Shown piece by piece: positions 49,868 through 61,000 of a stretch of DNA of 64,000 nt. The position numbers and the translations under genes are program-made. The notes beneath the pieces are model-generated. The model was not told the origin of the DNA. It searched no databases and saw nothing but the letters and a program-made list of their open reading frames with translations. Every line of letters starts with the position of its first letter. The stretch's first letter is position 1. The DNA comes from Prevotella sp. (GTDB lineage: Bacteria > Bacteroidota > Bacteroidia > Bacteroidales > Bacteroidaceae): contig JAFZRU010000016.1 in the NCBI GenBank assembly GCA_017619755.1, forward strand, positions 62,001-126,000. The letters are read 5' to 3'.

Positions 49868-52800
49868 CTATCTATTGTAAAGCATTTTGCAATTAGCATA
49901 GTCCCAGCATATCATCTGCTTTGTCATGCCGAGACGGTTCAGATTACACCCTATTCGATAGAATGTGACGGTTTTGGAGTAGCGGTCTATAGACACGAGG
50001 TTCATGCAGTCTTGTGACTTCTTCCCGTATTCTCTAACGCTGTCAGACCATCCTACGGCACTGCTTATCTTCGCGGTATCGACGCAGAACATCAGTTGCG
50101 TGTAGTTGGTCGTTATGTTGTTTTCGACGTTGTAGAGCGTTCCGACGCAATCGCGGTGTGTGTGCCCGGCGAGCCAGCAAACAAACTCTCCGCCATCGTC
50201 GATGAAATCTTGCACTATTGGCGCAAGGTATGCGAGTTCGTTGCCTATCGGGAACAAAGGCGGAGTGTTGAACGTGCTGCCTTCAAGTGGTGTAAGGAAA
50301 GATGGATAATGCTGCGCAATGACAACGGCATAGTCGTTGGTCATAGCATCCCCAAGCACCGTTTCAAGCCACGTTCTTTGCGCGGCTCGTTCCGTTGAAG
50401 AGAAACGTTCCTCAACCTCCAACATTATGTCAAGGCCGATAAGCCGTATCTTCGCACTTGTATAATCTTTGTACCAATAGCAGCGACCGTTTGTGGCGGC
50501 ATTCGTTGGTTGCGTCACGCCCCAGTTGCTGACGTATGGGGAAATGAATTTGTTGTAAATCTGCGGAAGCGTAGGAGTGACCGACGTGCCTGGCTTCACG
50601 TCGTGATTTCCGATAACGTTCAAAATGTTTTCAGTTCCGTCTATTGCATCCCATTCCGTTAGCGTGTCATCCCAATTATCCCTCACCGTGTCGCCCGTAT
50701 GCAATATGTCATCTATTTTATCGGAATAGGCGTTGTAGAACTCCAAGACCCTTGACAAGTTCATCTTTGTGTTCGAGTCGCTGCTTATGTGCATGTCGCT
50801 GAAATGGAGCAAGACAAGGTGCTGCGATATTTGGGTACGATATGTTATGTCGTAGCGGAAGTTTTGGAACAGCGGCAACAACTCCTTTGTTGAATTGAAA
50901 TCAAGAATGCCCGTGCCATCGTCCCCAGTTGGTGATTTGCCGTCAACGGTGAAATTGAACGGGAACCATCCTCTATCAAACTTGTTGGCGACATACACAC
51001 CCTCGTCGGAGAAATTTACTTTAACCGCGCCTATAAATATCAGTCCATCCGTGGGGTAGCCATTTTTAACGCTTTCGTTTGTTCTATCCCAACAATATAT
51101 GTCGCGAACGACCCAAGAATAGGTCTTTGTGTCAAGGAACAATGCCGATAAGGAAGAACGTGTGTCGGAAGTTCCAAGTTTAAACGGACACTCTATTCTT
51201 CCTTCGTGTATAAGGTTTGGGTGCAAATAATTTCCGTCAACTTTATGGTTGAGCCATAATATGCCTTTTTGCGAGACAATGTAAATATCCGCTCCGTCTG
51301 CATCTCCAAAGTTGATGTAACCTGTGGTCGTGTTCACGTTTGGTACTGATGTTGACATCAACTGCCAGTTTGCAAGCGAATAGTCGGCTTGTGTCGCAGG
51401 AACTGCGCTTAGAGAGCCGTTGACCGTAAAGTCAAACGGGAAATAACCTTGCTTGAAATCGCCCGATGTGTATGTTGAACCCCAATTTAGCCTAACAACT
51501 CCGATAAGCAAAAGGCTGTCGGTCGGATAGTTGCTCTTTATCGTTTCGTTCGTCGTGTCCCACTTATCCAAGTCCCTTACAACCCAAGAATAGGTCGCTG
51601 CGTTAAGGAATATAGCAACAAGCCGCCCGGACACACCGCCAGGCCTGAACGAACACGCAATCTTTCCGTCTATCACAAGATTTGGATGCGCTGGTTCGCC
51701 ATTGACCTTTCGGTTAAGGTACAAGATGCCTTTTTGTGAAATGATGCAAATGTCCTCGCCAACAACGTTCCCGAAAGAAATGCGACCATTCACCGTGTCT
51801 ATGTCTGGAACGTTCATTGAAAACAACTGCCAATTCGCAAGCGAATAGTCTGCTTTTAATGCCGTGACCGCCCCATTCATAATCTTCTGCGTAGAGACAG
51901 CCCCGTCGTCAAGGCTGCGCTCTTTGACTGAATTTTTGGGGAGTGTTTTTATGCGCGTGACATGCAACTTGACCGTGAAAGATGTTGTGTCGCTAACTGA
52001 GCCTTCCCACAAGCTGAAGCCAAGATAAGCCGCGTCGCCTGTTGCGACAAAAGAACCTGAATTGCTGCCTGATAGTTTACCCGTGTCGTCAACATTTGTG
52101 TATTGTCCGTCAACTTTTATTCTTGTGCTAACATGCCAGTGCATCGTGCTTTCGGTCGTAACCTCCCACGATATTTCGTCGCCAACATAAATGTTTCCGA
52201 TGTATGGGTAAGTCCAAGGATATGAAGCACCCGAAACGGGAGTAACGTTTTCGGTGCAATCCACGTCCAATAACGGAACAAGAACCTCCGTCACCGCCCT
52301 CTGCGTCATCGCCCCGTCAACGTTGAAGCCCGTAGTGTTGTATAGCGTATAGGTTGCAGCATTTGTCGGGTCGTATAGCAACACATCGCCTTGTATGCCC
52401 TGCTCTCCTTGTATGTTATGGAAATGCAAGGTAAGCAGACCATCAACACAGGTGGCATCGACGGAAGGAGTGCCGTGTCCGCCATCTATAGTTGCGGAGA
52501 CACGATTAAACAATCCCGTCACCTCCGACACGTCGCCGTTCTTTCGATAGAATGTTATCTTCCCTTTGCCAACGCCCAAGCCCACAAGCATATTGGGAGT
52601 ATTCTTTATGTCTGCCCAATCGTGCTGGTGCGTCACGTTGAGGTCGGTGCCTCCCACATGCACCACGCCGTCTCCATTCGATGTGACGGGAATGTTTGCC
52701 GTTGTTCCGCTCTTCACGCTCGTTCCGTTCACCTGCACGTCAGACACCTTTCCGCTCTCAACTGCTGAAATGCGGTTGCCAAGTGCCGTGTCAGCCGCTG

Positions 52801-55800
52801 CCCTCGTTGACACCTCGGAGGAAAGTTGTGACGTTGTGGTGAAGCTGCTGTCGTTGGTCAAGTCGCTCGTTTTCGTAGGAACGGTTATGTTGGCAATCCT
52901 TTGCAGATTGAGGGCGTTTGAGCCATTGACCTTCACTCCTTGAACTGGCGCGGTGTATGATATGGGGTATAAGTCATCCTCCTTGTGCAAGATGTATTGC
53001 TTGCCTTCGTATTGGTTATGCAACAGGATAGGATGGTCCGCATCACCGTCTATCTCCAGCCATTCCTCGTTATCCCCGTCATAGACATACAAGATAAATT
53101 CATCATCGTTAAGCCAATACTCCCCGTCGCTCGGGTTTGCAGGCTCCGTGTCATCCCAATAATCGGGGGTGAGAACCTTTCCAAGAAGGTCTTGTCTAAG
53201 GCTGACAATCCTATTATATACCCCACCACTTGACACAGGGTCGGCAACATCCTTGGTAACGTTCCAAGCGACGGTGATATTGGCAACCTTGGAGGAATTG
53301 ACAATGCTCGACCCATTTATTTTCACGTCGGCTACCTTTCCCGCGATTGCCGTTTGCAAGGTGGTGTCGGCACTTTGGAGGTCGGCAATCTGCTGCGTGA
53401 TGTCGGTGAAGCCGCTGCCCGAGTAGTAGTAGAAATGGCTGTTATGAGACACCACGCACGGGTCGGTGACGGTGTGCCACTGCTCCATGTCGAACCATTT
53501 GAGCCTGTTGCCGTCCTTCCACCAGTCATTAATGCTCGCGTTCTCGTTCACGGGAACGGTGTCCCAGTATGCTGGAACTATCACCTTTCCGATGTCCGAC
53601 AGGTGAGCCATATTGAAGATGTCGCCCTCGATGGTCGCCACGTCACTTTGCAAGTCCGATATGGCTTGTTCCGCTCCGCCCGATGTGTTGCTGCGCCAAT
53701 GTTCCAGGTCGCCTATCCTGTTGGAAAGACCCGTGTCTGCGTTCTGCCGTGCGAGCGTTTCTGCGGCAAGGTCGCTCGCAAGTTGCGCCACCTCGTCACC
53801 CCCGCCGTGTGGCACGAGCCTCCCGTTGCTGCCATACCATAGGGTGCAGTCGTTGGCATCGGTCGAAACGAACAAGTCCGCATTGGTGTTGTAGTACGAG
53901 CGTGAATGGCAGTCGCCGGCCTCCTCCCACACGTCATAATACTTGTAGGAGTATATCAGCACGTCGTCTTCCACATCTTCAACGACGCCAACTTTAAGCA
54001 GCAATTTCCCCGTGACGGAATCGACGAACAGCTCATGCGTCGTGTCTTCGTCCGCGTTCCTTCCGTTGTAGCCCACCTGTTCGGTGGTGGCGTTGGCCAC
54101 TTCTCCGTCAAGCCGAACAATCTTTCCCCTTGATGCAAGCACCTGTACGTCGCTTTGCAAATGGCCAATGGCTGTGCTGTTGCCTCTGATGGACGTGTCG
54201 TGTTGTGATAATCCGTTTTCAAGCGAAAACACTCTGCTTGCCAAGGACGAGAAGTCCGCCACCACCACGTCGCCGTTGAAGAGCGAGAACGCCACCTTGT
54301 TCTTCCCAATCAAAATTCCAGTGACGAAATTGGGGCGGTTGACGAGGTCTTTCCAGTCGTGGCCGTGGGCGAGGTTGAGGGTGACTCCGTTGACGACCAT
54401 CGTCCCATCGGGAGGTGTGGGAATGTAGATAGGTCTGCTCAACGGTTGCATTTCCTCCCCATCCCACCGATAAGGGGTGTTTTGCCGCTTGTCGATGTAA
54501 ATGGCGTCGGTTGACAAGGGTATCAAGTCTTGGTTAGTGACAATGACGGTCTGGTTGTTTTCCGTCACATTATCAACTCGAGTTCTGTAAAGACTGGTTC
54601 CATCCCATATCACCTTGTCGTCGGCGAGAATGCCTGATGAAGGAAGCCAATAATCAACGAAGAAAAGTTCCGTCTTTCCGCCACCTTCGACGTCGGCGTT
54701 CACCCACTTTCCGCCGTTCCACACGAGCGTCTGCCCTGTGGCCGGGGATTGCAGCCTTACGTCCGTGAGGTCGCTCAACGCCGTTCCAGTGCCAGTGACG
54801 AGGGTGAGGGTTCCACTGCCTCCATAACTTCCTCCACCAGCCGAAACGGCACCGCTGCCGCCTCCCGACCCTCCCTTTGAAAGGGATTGCTCCAGAGCCT
54901 TGATGCGAGAGTACGCCTCCGTCTCGCCTACGGTGTACCTCGGCGTGTCCCAGGGGTAGTCCAGCTTGAACTCGTAGCCTAATATCCTCGATTCCAATAT
55001 GCTGTTGGGAAGCGAGTCGTTCATCACAATGGCCATGCTGCCCTCGATTGGAAGAAGCATATTCGGAATCACCGTGCCAACATAAGCCCCACCCCCTATG
55101 TGCAGCCCCTTGGCGTTGTCATCATTGATGCTCTCCGCCCAGCGGCTGAACATGTCGCAGGTGAATGTAAATTGCCCACGCTTCAACTCGGCCAGATACT
55201 CGACGCCGAATTTCAGCAGCCTCTTCTCGGCCTCCGCTACAAGTCCGAGGCTTTCAATAGCCCTCACGTCCCAGCCAGTCAGAACGAGGGTGTCGTTCAC
55301 GGAAGGCTTCAACACTTCGTTGGGGAGCGTAGCCCCGTAGTCCTCGTTGGTGAGCAGAGTCAGGGTGTTCTCGTAGTTGGCCCACCTTGCCTCGAACTCC
55401 ATCCCGGCAAGGAGAAGACGCCCGTCAGTGGACGGCTGTTGAACGCCTGCATCGCCGTAGGCTTCCTGCTCGTCAATTTCCGAAACAAAGAGAGCCTTCA
55501 ACTTTTCGCCCTGCTTGACGTATTTCGTATAGAAAGGGAAATCGGAGCCGTCGAGCAGACAGACTTTCAAAACATAAGCGTTGTACGTCCACACGTTCTC
55601 CGAGCCGTCGCTAAGGGCGTTTTTCCGCGTCCTCGGCTCCGTGTTCACCTCGGTAACTCGAAGGAAACATCTTGGGTAGATGTCATCCTTCTTTACGGTC
55701 AGCTCAACGCGGTTGGCCTCCTCCACGCCGTCTTCCTCGATGTAGCCGTTCCCGAGCGTGTAGCCGCTTGGCACGTCGTTATCGGTGTCGGACAAGGGAA

Positions 55801-57514
55801 GGCGAAGACGCCTCTCGCCAAGCCCTACGAGGGATGATGGGTCGTCGGTGTCCTCCGTGTAGTAGTTGAGGGGGACTTCCATGTAGTCAAGGCCAACAAG
55901 GCTAATTTCCGTGCCGACGGGGAAAAGAGCCTCGGCTTCGGAGTTGGTCAGGAACGGAGCGTAGAAGCAGTAGTCTGGATTGAAGATGACATAACAGGTA
56001 GTCTCGCCGACAAGAATTTCATAAGTGTCCAACACTACGGACGGTGCAGTGAACGTGGCGCGGCAGTAATTGGTTTCCTTTATTTCACTATTAGGGATAT
56101 ACCATTCAGCACCTGACTTGTTGACGTGAAACTCGCCCTCTATCTGGAGTTTGAACGTATCGGATGGAGGATGGCAGACACCGTCGGCGATGTCGATGGC
56201 AACACTCCTCGCCCTGTCTCCACGATTAGAGCTTGCAGAACCCGGCCAAGTAACTGTTTTCTCTTGCACGGCTATCCTCTCTTTCGTGTCGCCATACATA
56301 AGGAACAATTCCACCTTGCCTACGCACTCCACATTGACGGGGCCTCCAACGCTCGTGTCTTGAGGGATGACAACGTGTATTTTGACGATGGCGTTGCTCC
56401 AACTGACGGACGATGCTTCAAGCCTCGCTTCATCCGTGTGGCCGTATAACTTGAACGTGGTTCCATAGCCGCTTCCAGTTATTATGTCATATCCTTTGTT
56501 GTTGGCTACGGGGATGGACGCGCTCCACGACGCGGCGGTGTATTCGTGGCCGATTGCAGGAGCGAGCATGTTCGTGGTTATCTTCTTGTCCGGGCGGTAT
56601 GAGGTGACACCAGTTCCCGCTCCGTTCTCCACCTGCTCGGCGACCGTTATCTTTAGAACTTTCCTGTATGATTCGGGGAGGTTCTTCGTCCCGCCAAGCA
56701 CGAAGAGCCTGTTGGCGTTCTCGTTGCCGTTCCTCTGCGCCGACATCGTCTCCACCGTGGGCTTGCAAGTCACGTTGTTTATCACCTGCGGACGCTCGGA
56801 GAAAAGGTACGGAACATCGCCGTCGCACTTGCCAAAATGTATCACGCCCCTCTCGCTGCCCCCCGTGACCTCCGTCTCGTCTGATTCCAAGAGGATGTCA
56901 CCAGCACCCGCGCTTGGCACCTCGTAAGTCACCCACCACTCGCACTTCCACGTCTCGGCCATCGCGTTGAGGGACTTTATCATGCCCAGAGAGTCATAGG
57001 TCATCAAGCACACCTCGTCCCTATGGGAGGCGGTGGCGTGTATCTGCATGACGTACGGGAGGGAGTTGTATGTCTCACCTATGGCATCGAGGCAGCGGAT
57101 GAACTCACGCACGTTTGCGGTAAGGTTGTCGGTAATAGACCAAGAGCATTCTTCACGCTCCACGTTTTCAGTACCTGAAGATGCGTTTGTTAGCGTAAAC
57201 TCGTGGTTATCCCATTTCCTATACGGAGCGACAAGGACAAGTTGATAGTCATATCCGCCCGTGTTTTTGTTATAAACGGGCGTTTGTTCCTCCATAAGAT
57301 AGAACTTGCCGAATATCTCGTCCTCTATCCAGTCGCCGATGTGGAAGTACACGGCGGCGTCGAGGGTGAAGACAAGGGTTATCTCGTCCTTCTCCATCAG
57401 CTTGAAGACACGCCGCGAGGACTTGGTGATGGGAATGGTGTAGGCCACCGTTGCGGTGCCGTTATCCACCCTCTTCACTTCCTCGTATGACCGTGTGCGT
57501 CTCTTGTATGCCAT
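49868..57514 (-). CDS. giant tail hub/fibre protein with C-terminal metallophosphoesterase
   Basis: 2548 residues. The N-terminal part (about 1-850) has the layout of a siphovirus tail hub or Tal protein (beta-rich, IGDWIEDEIFGKFYLME). A Gly-rich hinge (GGSGGGSGAVSAGGGSYGG) follows, then long fibre modules with coiled-coil (LSSEVSTRAAADTALGNRISAVE) and repeated HxHDWxDxxNxPN blocks. Two tandem copies of about 150 residues lie near 1890-2190. Residues about 2230-2530 form a calcineurin-like phosphoesterase with all motifs: HFSDMHIS, HTGDTVRDN, IGNHDVK, IAQHYPS and AGHTHRD. It may cleave phosphodiesters in a host surface polymer; the substrate is unknown. Confidence 0.9.
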   Translation of the reverse strand: MAYKRRTRSYEEVKRVDNGTATVAYTIPITKSSRRVFKLMEKDEITLVFTLDAAVYFHIGDWIEDEIFGKFYLMEEQTPVYNKNTGGYDYQLVLVAPYRKWDNHEFTLTNASSGTENVEREECSWSITDNLTANVREFIRCLDAIGETYNSLPYVMQIHATASHRDEVCLMTYDSLGMIKSLNAMAETWKCEWWVTYEVPSAGAGDILLESDETEVTGGSERGVIHFGKCDGDVPYLFSERPQVINNVTCKPTVETMSAQRNGNENANRLFVLGGTKNLPESYRKVLKITVAEQVENGAGTGVTSYRPDKKITTNMLAPAIGHEYTAASWSASIPVANNKGYDIITGSGYGTTFKLYGHTDEARLEASSVSWSNAIVKIHVVIPQDTSVGGPVNVECVGKVELFLMYGDTKERIAVQEKTVTWPGSASSNRGDRARSVAIDIADGVCHPPSDTFKLQIEGEFHVNKSGAEWYIPNSEIKETNYCRATFTAPSVVLDTYEILVGETTCYVIFNPDYCFYAPFLTNSEAEALFPVGTEISLVGLDYMEVPLNYYTEDTDDPSSLVGLGERRLRLPLSDTDNDVPSGYTLGNGYIEEDGVEEANRVELTVKKDDIYPRCFLRVTEVNTEPRTRKNALSDGSENVWTYNAYVLKVCLLDGSDFPFYTKYVKQGEKLKALFVSEIDEQEAYGDAGVQQPSTDGRLLLAGMEFEARWANYENTLTLLTNEDYGATLPNEVLKPSVNDTLVLTGWDVRAIESLGLVAEAEKRLLKFGVEYLAELKRGQFTFTCDMFSRWAESINDDNAKGLHIGGGAYVGTVIPNMLLPIEGSMAIVMNDSLPNSILESRILGYEFKLDYPWDTPRYTVGETEAYSRIKALEQSLSKGGSGGGSGAVSAGGGSYGGSGTLTLVTGTGTALSDLTDVRLQSPATGQTLVWNGGKWVNADVEGGGKTELFFVDYWLPSSGILADDKVIWDGTSLYRTRVDNVTENNQTVIVTNQDLIPLSTDAIYIDKRQNTPYRWDGEEMQPLSRPIYIPTPPDGTMVVNGVTLNLAHGHDWKDLVNRPNFVTGILIGKNKVAFSLFNGDVVVADFSSLASRVFSLENGLSQHDTSIRGNSTAIGHLQSDVQVLASRGKIVRLDGEVANATTEQVGYNGRNADEDTTHELFVDSVTGKLLLKVGVVEDVEDDVLIYSYKYYDVWEEAGDCHSRSYYNTNADLFVSTDANDCTLWYGSNGRLVPHGGGDEVAQLASDLAAETLARQNADTGLSNRIGDLEHWRSNTSGGAEQAISDLQSDVATIEGDIFNMAHLSDIGKVIVPAYWDTVPVNENASINDWWKDGNRLKWFDMEQWHTVTDPCVVSHNSHFYYYSGSGFTDITQQIADLQSADTTLQTAIAGKVADVKINGSSIVNSSKVANITVAWNVTKDVADPVSSGGVYNRIVSLRQDLLGKVLTPDYWDDTEPANPSDGEYWLNDDEFILYVYDGDNEEWLEIDGDADHPILLHNQYEGKQYILHKEDDLYPISYTAPVQGVKVNGSNALNLQRIANITVPTKTSDLTNDSSFTTTSQLSSEVSTRAAADTALGNRISAVESGKVSDVQVNGTSVKSGTTANIPVTSNGDGVVHVGGTDLNVTHQHDWADIKNTPNMLVGLGVGKGKITFYRKNGDVSEVTGLFNRVSATIDGGHGTPSVDATCVDGLLTLHFHNIQGEQGIQGDVLLYDPTNAATYTLYNTTGFNVDGAMTQRAVTEVLVPLLDVDCTENVTPVSGASYPWTYPYIGNIYVGDEISWEVTTESTMHWHVSTRIKVDGQYTNVDDTGKLSGSNSGSFVATGDAAYLGFSLWEGSVSDTTSFTVKLHVTRIKTLPKNSVKERSLDDGAVSTQKIMNGAVTALKADYSLANWQLFSMNVPDIDTVNGRISFGNVVGEDICIISQKGILYLNRKVNGEPAHPNLVIDGKIACSFRPGGVSGRLVAIFLNAATYSWVVRDLDKWDTTNETIKSNYPTDSLLLIGVVRLNWGSTYTSGDFKQGYFPFDFTVNGSLSAVPATQADYSLANWQLMSTSVPNVNTTTGYINFGDADGADIYIVSQKGILWLNHKVDGNYLHPNLIHEGRIECPFKLGTSDTRSSLSALFLDTKTYSWVVRDIYCWDRTNESVKNGYPTDGLIFIGAVKVNFSDEGVYVANKFDRGWFPFNFTVDGKSPTGDDGTGILDFNSTKELLPLFQNFRYDITYRTQISQHLVLLHFSDMHISSDSNTKMNLSRVLEFYNAYSDKIDDILHTGDTVRDNWDDTLTEWDAIDGTENILNVIGNHDVKPGTSVTPTLPQIYNKFISPYVSNWGVTQPTNAATNGRCYWYKDYTSAKIRLIGLDIMLEVEERFSSTERAAQRTWLETVLGDAMTNDYAVVIAQHYPSFLTPLEGSTFNTPPLFPIGNELAYLAPIVQDFIDDGGEFVCWLAGHTHRDCVGTLYNVENNITTNYTQLMFCVDTAKISSAVGWSDSVREYGKKSQDCMNLVSIDRYSKTVTFYRIGCNLNRLGMTKQMICWDYANCKMLYNR

Positions 57515-57518
57515 GTTC

Positions 57519-58004
57519 CTATGTGCTATATGCTGGTCTGTCGGTGGGGTTGGGCTCCACCATCCTCAATGTGTATTTCGCCATCCCGTGCAAAAACAGC
57601 CCGTTGGGGGTGCACGACTTGTACCTCAACTTATATATGATGCTTTGGTGCGATGTCCTTATGTCTATCTTCCCACTACGGAGTACAATGCAGAAGTTCC
57701 TATACTTGTCCAGCAAATTATCCTTGCTGCTCGCCACAAGATGGATGGGAAGCGTCAGCTCCCTCTCAGCCACCTTCGGGGCGACGGCGGCGTAACGCGT
57801 GCCGTTCTCAAGGCGGCACTCGTTGGTGATGTACTCCTTCGACGAGGGAGGGGCCATCAGCGTTTCTATAGCCCCGTCCTCAAGGCTCACGCCCCAGTTG
57901 TCGTAGGCGTCGTACCAAGTGTCCTCCGCATAGTTGCAGTCCTGCTGGCTGGTGAACTCGGGAACGGTCTCGTGGCATTTGATGAACAATTCTCCTTGCG
58001 GCAT
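57519..58004 (-). CDS. distal tail (Dit-like) protein
   Basis: 161 residues. It lies between the tape measure and the hub, the standard place of the distal tail protein. Beta strands such as VAERELTLPIHLVASSKDNLLDKYRNFCIVLRSGKIDIRT fit a Dit N-terminal galectin-less core. It would form the ring that joins tail tube and hub. Gaps of 3-4 bp on both sides. Confidence 0.75.
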   Translation of the reverse strand: MPQGELFIKCHETVPEFTSQQDCNYAEDTWYDAYDNWGVSLEDGAIETLMAPPSSKEYITNECRLENGTRYAAVAPKVAERELTLPIHLVASSKDNLLDKYRNFCIVLRSGKIDIRTSHQSIIYKLRYKSCTPNGLFLHGMAKYTLRMVEPNPTDRPAYST

Positions 58005-58007
58005 CGT

Positions 58008-61000
58008 TTACAAGTTTTGGGTGTGAAGTATTATCCTGTCCATCTTCTCCCCGAAGTCGTCGTAGGTCTTCTTCGCGTACCTCGCCACGTCCTCAAGGTA
58101 GGAGTTGGTGTAAATCATCATGTTGCGTATCTCCAAGACCGCCGTGTTCGTCGAAGAGGAGCACGAGGCTATCGAAGCCATGGACTGGAGGCTCGACGCT
58201 ATCTGGCGGCCAAGGGCGGTGTTCGTCGCCGTGTTGATCTGGATGGCGGTAAGCCTCCCGTTCAAGATGTCCCCCTGCTCCTGGGTGAAGGATTTTGCTG
58301 CGTTGTACGTGGCCGAACCCTCCGAGGAGGAGCCGTAGCCTGTAGCGCGCGATATGCTGTCGCGCATCGCTACGCCCTCGCTCACGATGGCGTCCCACTG
58401 ATCGCGAAGGGAGGATATCTCGGCGTCGGTCAACTCGCCCGCCCCGCTCTCCATGTACTTGGAGAAGTTGTCATACCAACCCTTCAACTGGTCGTTGAGG
58501 TAGTCGCCCACCTGAGCGTTCATCACGGCGTCGAACAGATACTTCGTGAAGTCCTGGGAGAACGAGGACGCCGAACGGTCCATGTCGGAGAGGGCGGAGA
58601 GGAACGAATCCTTCACACTGTCGAAAGACACGTTGGTCCATCGCTCCTTGTAGGCGTTCTCCAGTTCCTCTTGCTTCTTCCACAGCTCGATGTAGTCGTT
58701 CATGAACTTGGCGGCGTCGGCCGTGCCGTCGTTGGCCTTGTCCATGATGACCGTCCACTGGGCGTTGGCATCGCGCATCACCTGGTACATCTCCTTCGAT
58801 GAGAGCGTCCAGAACCCGGCGGCGTCGCGAATCGTCTTCCCCGCCGCCTTGCTGACCATCTGCCAGTCGGAAGCGGAAAGAGCCTTGTTGATTTTCTTGT
58901 TCGACGAGCCGCTGCCGCCGATTCCCGTGCCCCAGAAGCCGCTGTTGTAGGCTGCTCCCGAGCGTGACATCATTTCGCGTGTCTGCGCTGCCGTCTGCTC
59001 CAGCATCTTCTTTTGTTGGTCGTAGATTTCCTTCACGTCGAGGACGGAGGCGTCCTCCATCTGGTCGGCGAGGGCGTCGATGGCTTTCTGCAGGTTCTCG
59101 TTGGACTGTGTGAGGCGTTCGATGTCGGCTTCAAGTTTCGGGTCGGAAAGTCCTCCCACGCCGACGATGTTGCCGAGGTTGTCGAGAGCGTTGAAAGCCT
59201 TCAATGCAGCACCGACATAATTGCCGCTGGCGAAGTCGGCAGCAGCCCCGGCTGCGGCGTTCACCGCGTCAATGCCCATCTGCGCTTTCTCCCCGGCATT
59301 ACCGAGGCCAAGCTTGCCCAAAAGCTCCGGGAGGTCGCCAAGGTAGGTGTTCACCCATTCAGCGGCGTCGGCGAACTTCCGGGCTATGCTGTCAGCAGCT
59401 CTCTCCGCGGCAGCGTCCTCGGCCTGCTTGGCCTTGATGGTGGCCGCTGCCGTCTTCCTCCTCGCCTCGTTCAGCTTCGCCTCGGCTGTGATGATGTCTG
59501 ACTTGGAGCCACCCCCCATCCTGACGAGGGAAAGATTTGTCTCCGCCTCAGTCTGCTTCGCCAAGGCTGCGTCTAACGCGGCCCGTGCGTCCGCAGACGC
59601 CTGGAGCAACCGGTTGTGCTCACGAGTACGCTCGCTGACGAAGGTGAACAGGTTGCCCTGCTCGCTGATGGCGGCGTTGATATCGCGCAGTTTCTCCTGG
59701 ATGGTGGCCATCTGGTCAACAGGCAGGCTCCCACCGACCAAAAGAGCCTCCAACTGGCTCCTCAGCCCTTCAAGGTACTCCTTGGTATGACCCTCAAGGG
59801 AGGAGAACACGCCGCCCCAGTCTATGCGCTCCTCGACGGCCTTGGCGCTGAGATCCCTCAGCTGGCTGTCGCGCTCCATTTCCAACGAGGATATCTCGTA
59901 GGGGCTGCCGCCCTTCTTCCGCGCCTCCGATATCTTCTCCTCGTATTTCTGGGTGATGGCGAGCTTCTGCTGCTCGATGTCGCCGTACTCCTTGAGGTGG
60001 GCTATCATGGCCTCGCGCTCCTGCTTGTGGAGTTTCTCCCGCGCATCGCTTCGCACCTTCTCGGCAAGGGCCTCGCGGGCTTCCATGTTCCTCAGCTCAG
60101 CGTCCGTGTAGGACACTTCGGAAGCTTCCTTGTATGCTTCGCTCTCGTAGAAATTGGAACCTTTTTTCTTGGGGTCGGCATCCCAAAGTGCCTTTGCCTC
60201 ATCGATGCGCTTCTGACGGATATCCTCGTTGCCTCTGCGGATGGCCTCCATTTCGCGGTCGTAGTCCAATTCAATCTGGGCGATGGTCTTGTCAGTGCCT
60301 TCCTCCATGGCCTTGATGGTGGCTTCACGAGTGGACAGTTCAAGGTCTCGCTCGGCTCTCGAACGCTCTACCTGCTGCTTCTCGGTCAGGCCGACAGCCT
60401 TCTCCATGGCCTCGGCGTCGCGAATGGCTGTCTGCAAAGCCTTGCGCTCTTCTGCTTGTCTTTGCCGTTCGGCTTTGGCGGCGGCTGACGCAGCGGCTTT
60501 GGACTGCCTCGCCCCCTCGGTGGTGGAGAACGCGGCCTTCCGACGAGCCTGAAGGGCGGCAATCTCTTTCTTGAGGGCTGCACCTTCCTTCCCCTTTGCC
60601 TGTTTCTCCGAAAGGGCGTTCAACTGACTTGTCTTGGACTTGATTTCATCCTCGAAATCTTGATCAGTCCATTTTTTCGGACCCGTGGTCTTCGGTTGGG
60701 CTTTCGGAGCCTCGGCATCCCCGAATTTTCGCCTTATTTTATCCCTTTCATCCTGATAGCGGCTTTCGTTGACGCTGAGGTTGACAAGCCAACCGGCCTT
60801 CACGCCCTTCAGCGCTCCGAATTTGTCTATGACGCCGGCATCAAGCTGACCGTCATTCCGCAATTTCCTGGAAAGACCCTCCATCAACTGTTTCGCACGC
60901 TCTTCCCCGTAATTCTCGGCGATGGCGTTGTATATCTTGTCATAGTTGGTGGAGTATTTCTCCCCATAAGAATCCTGAGCCGAACGCATGGCTGCCTCCA

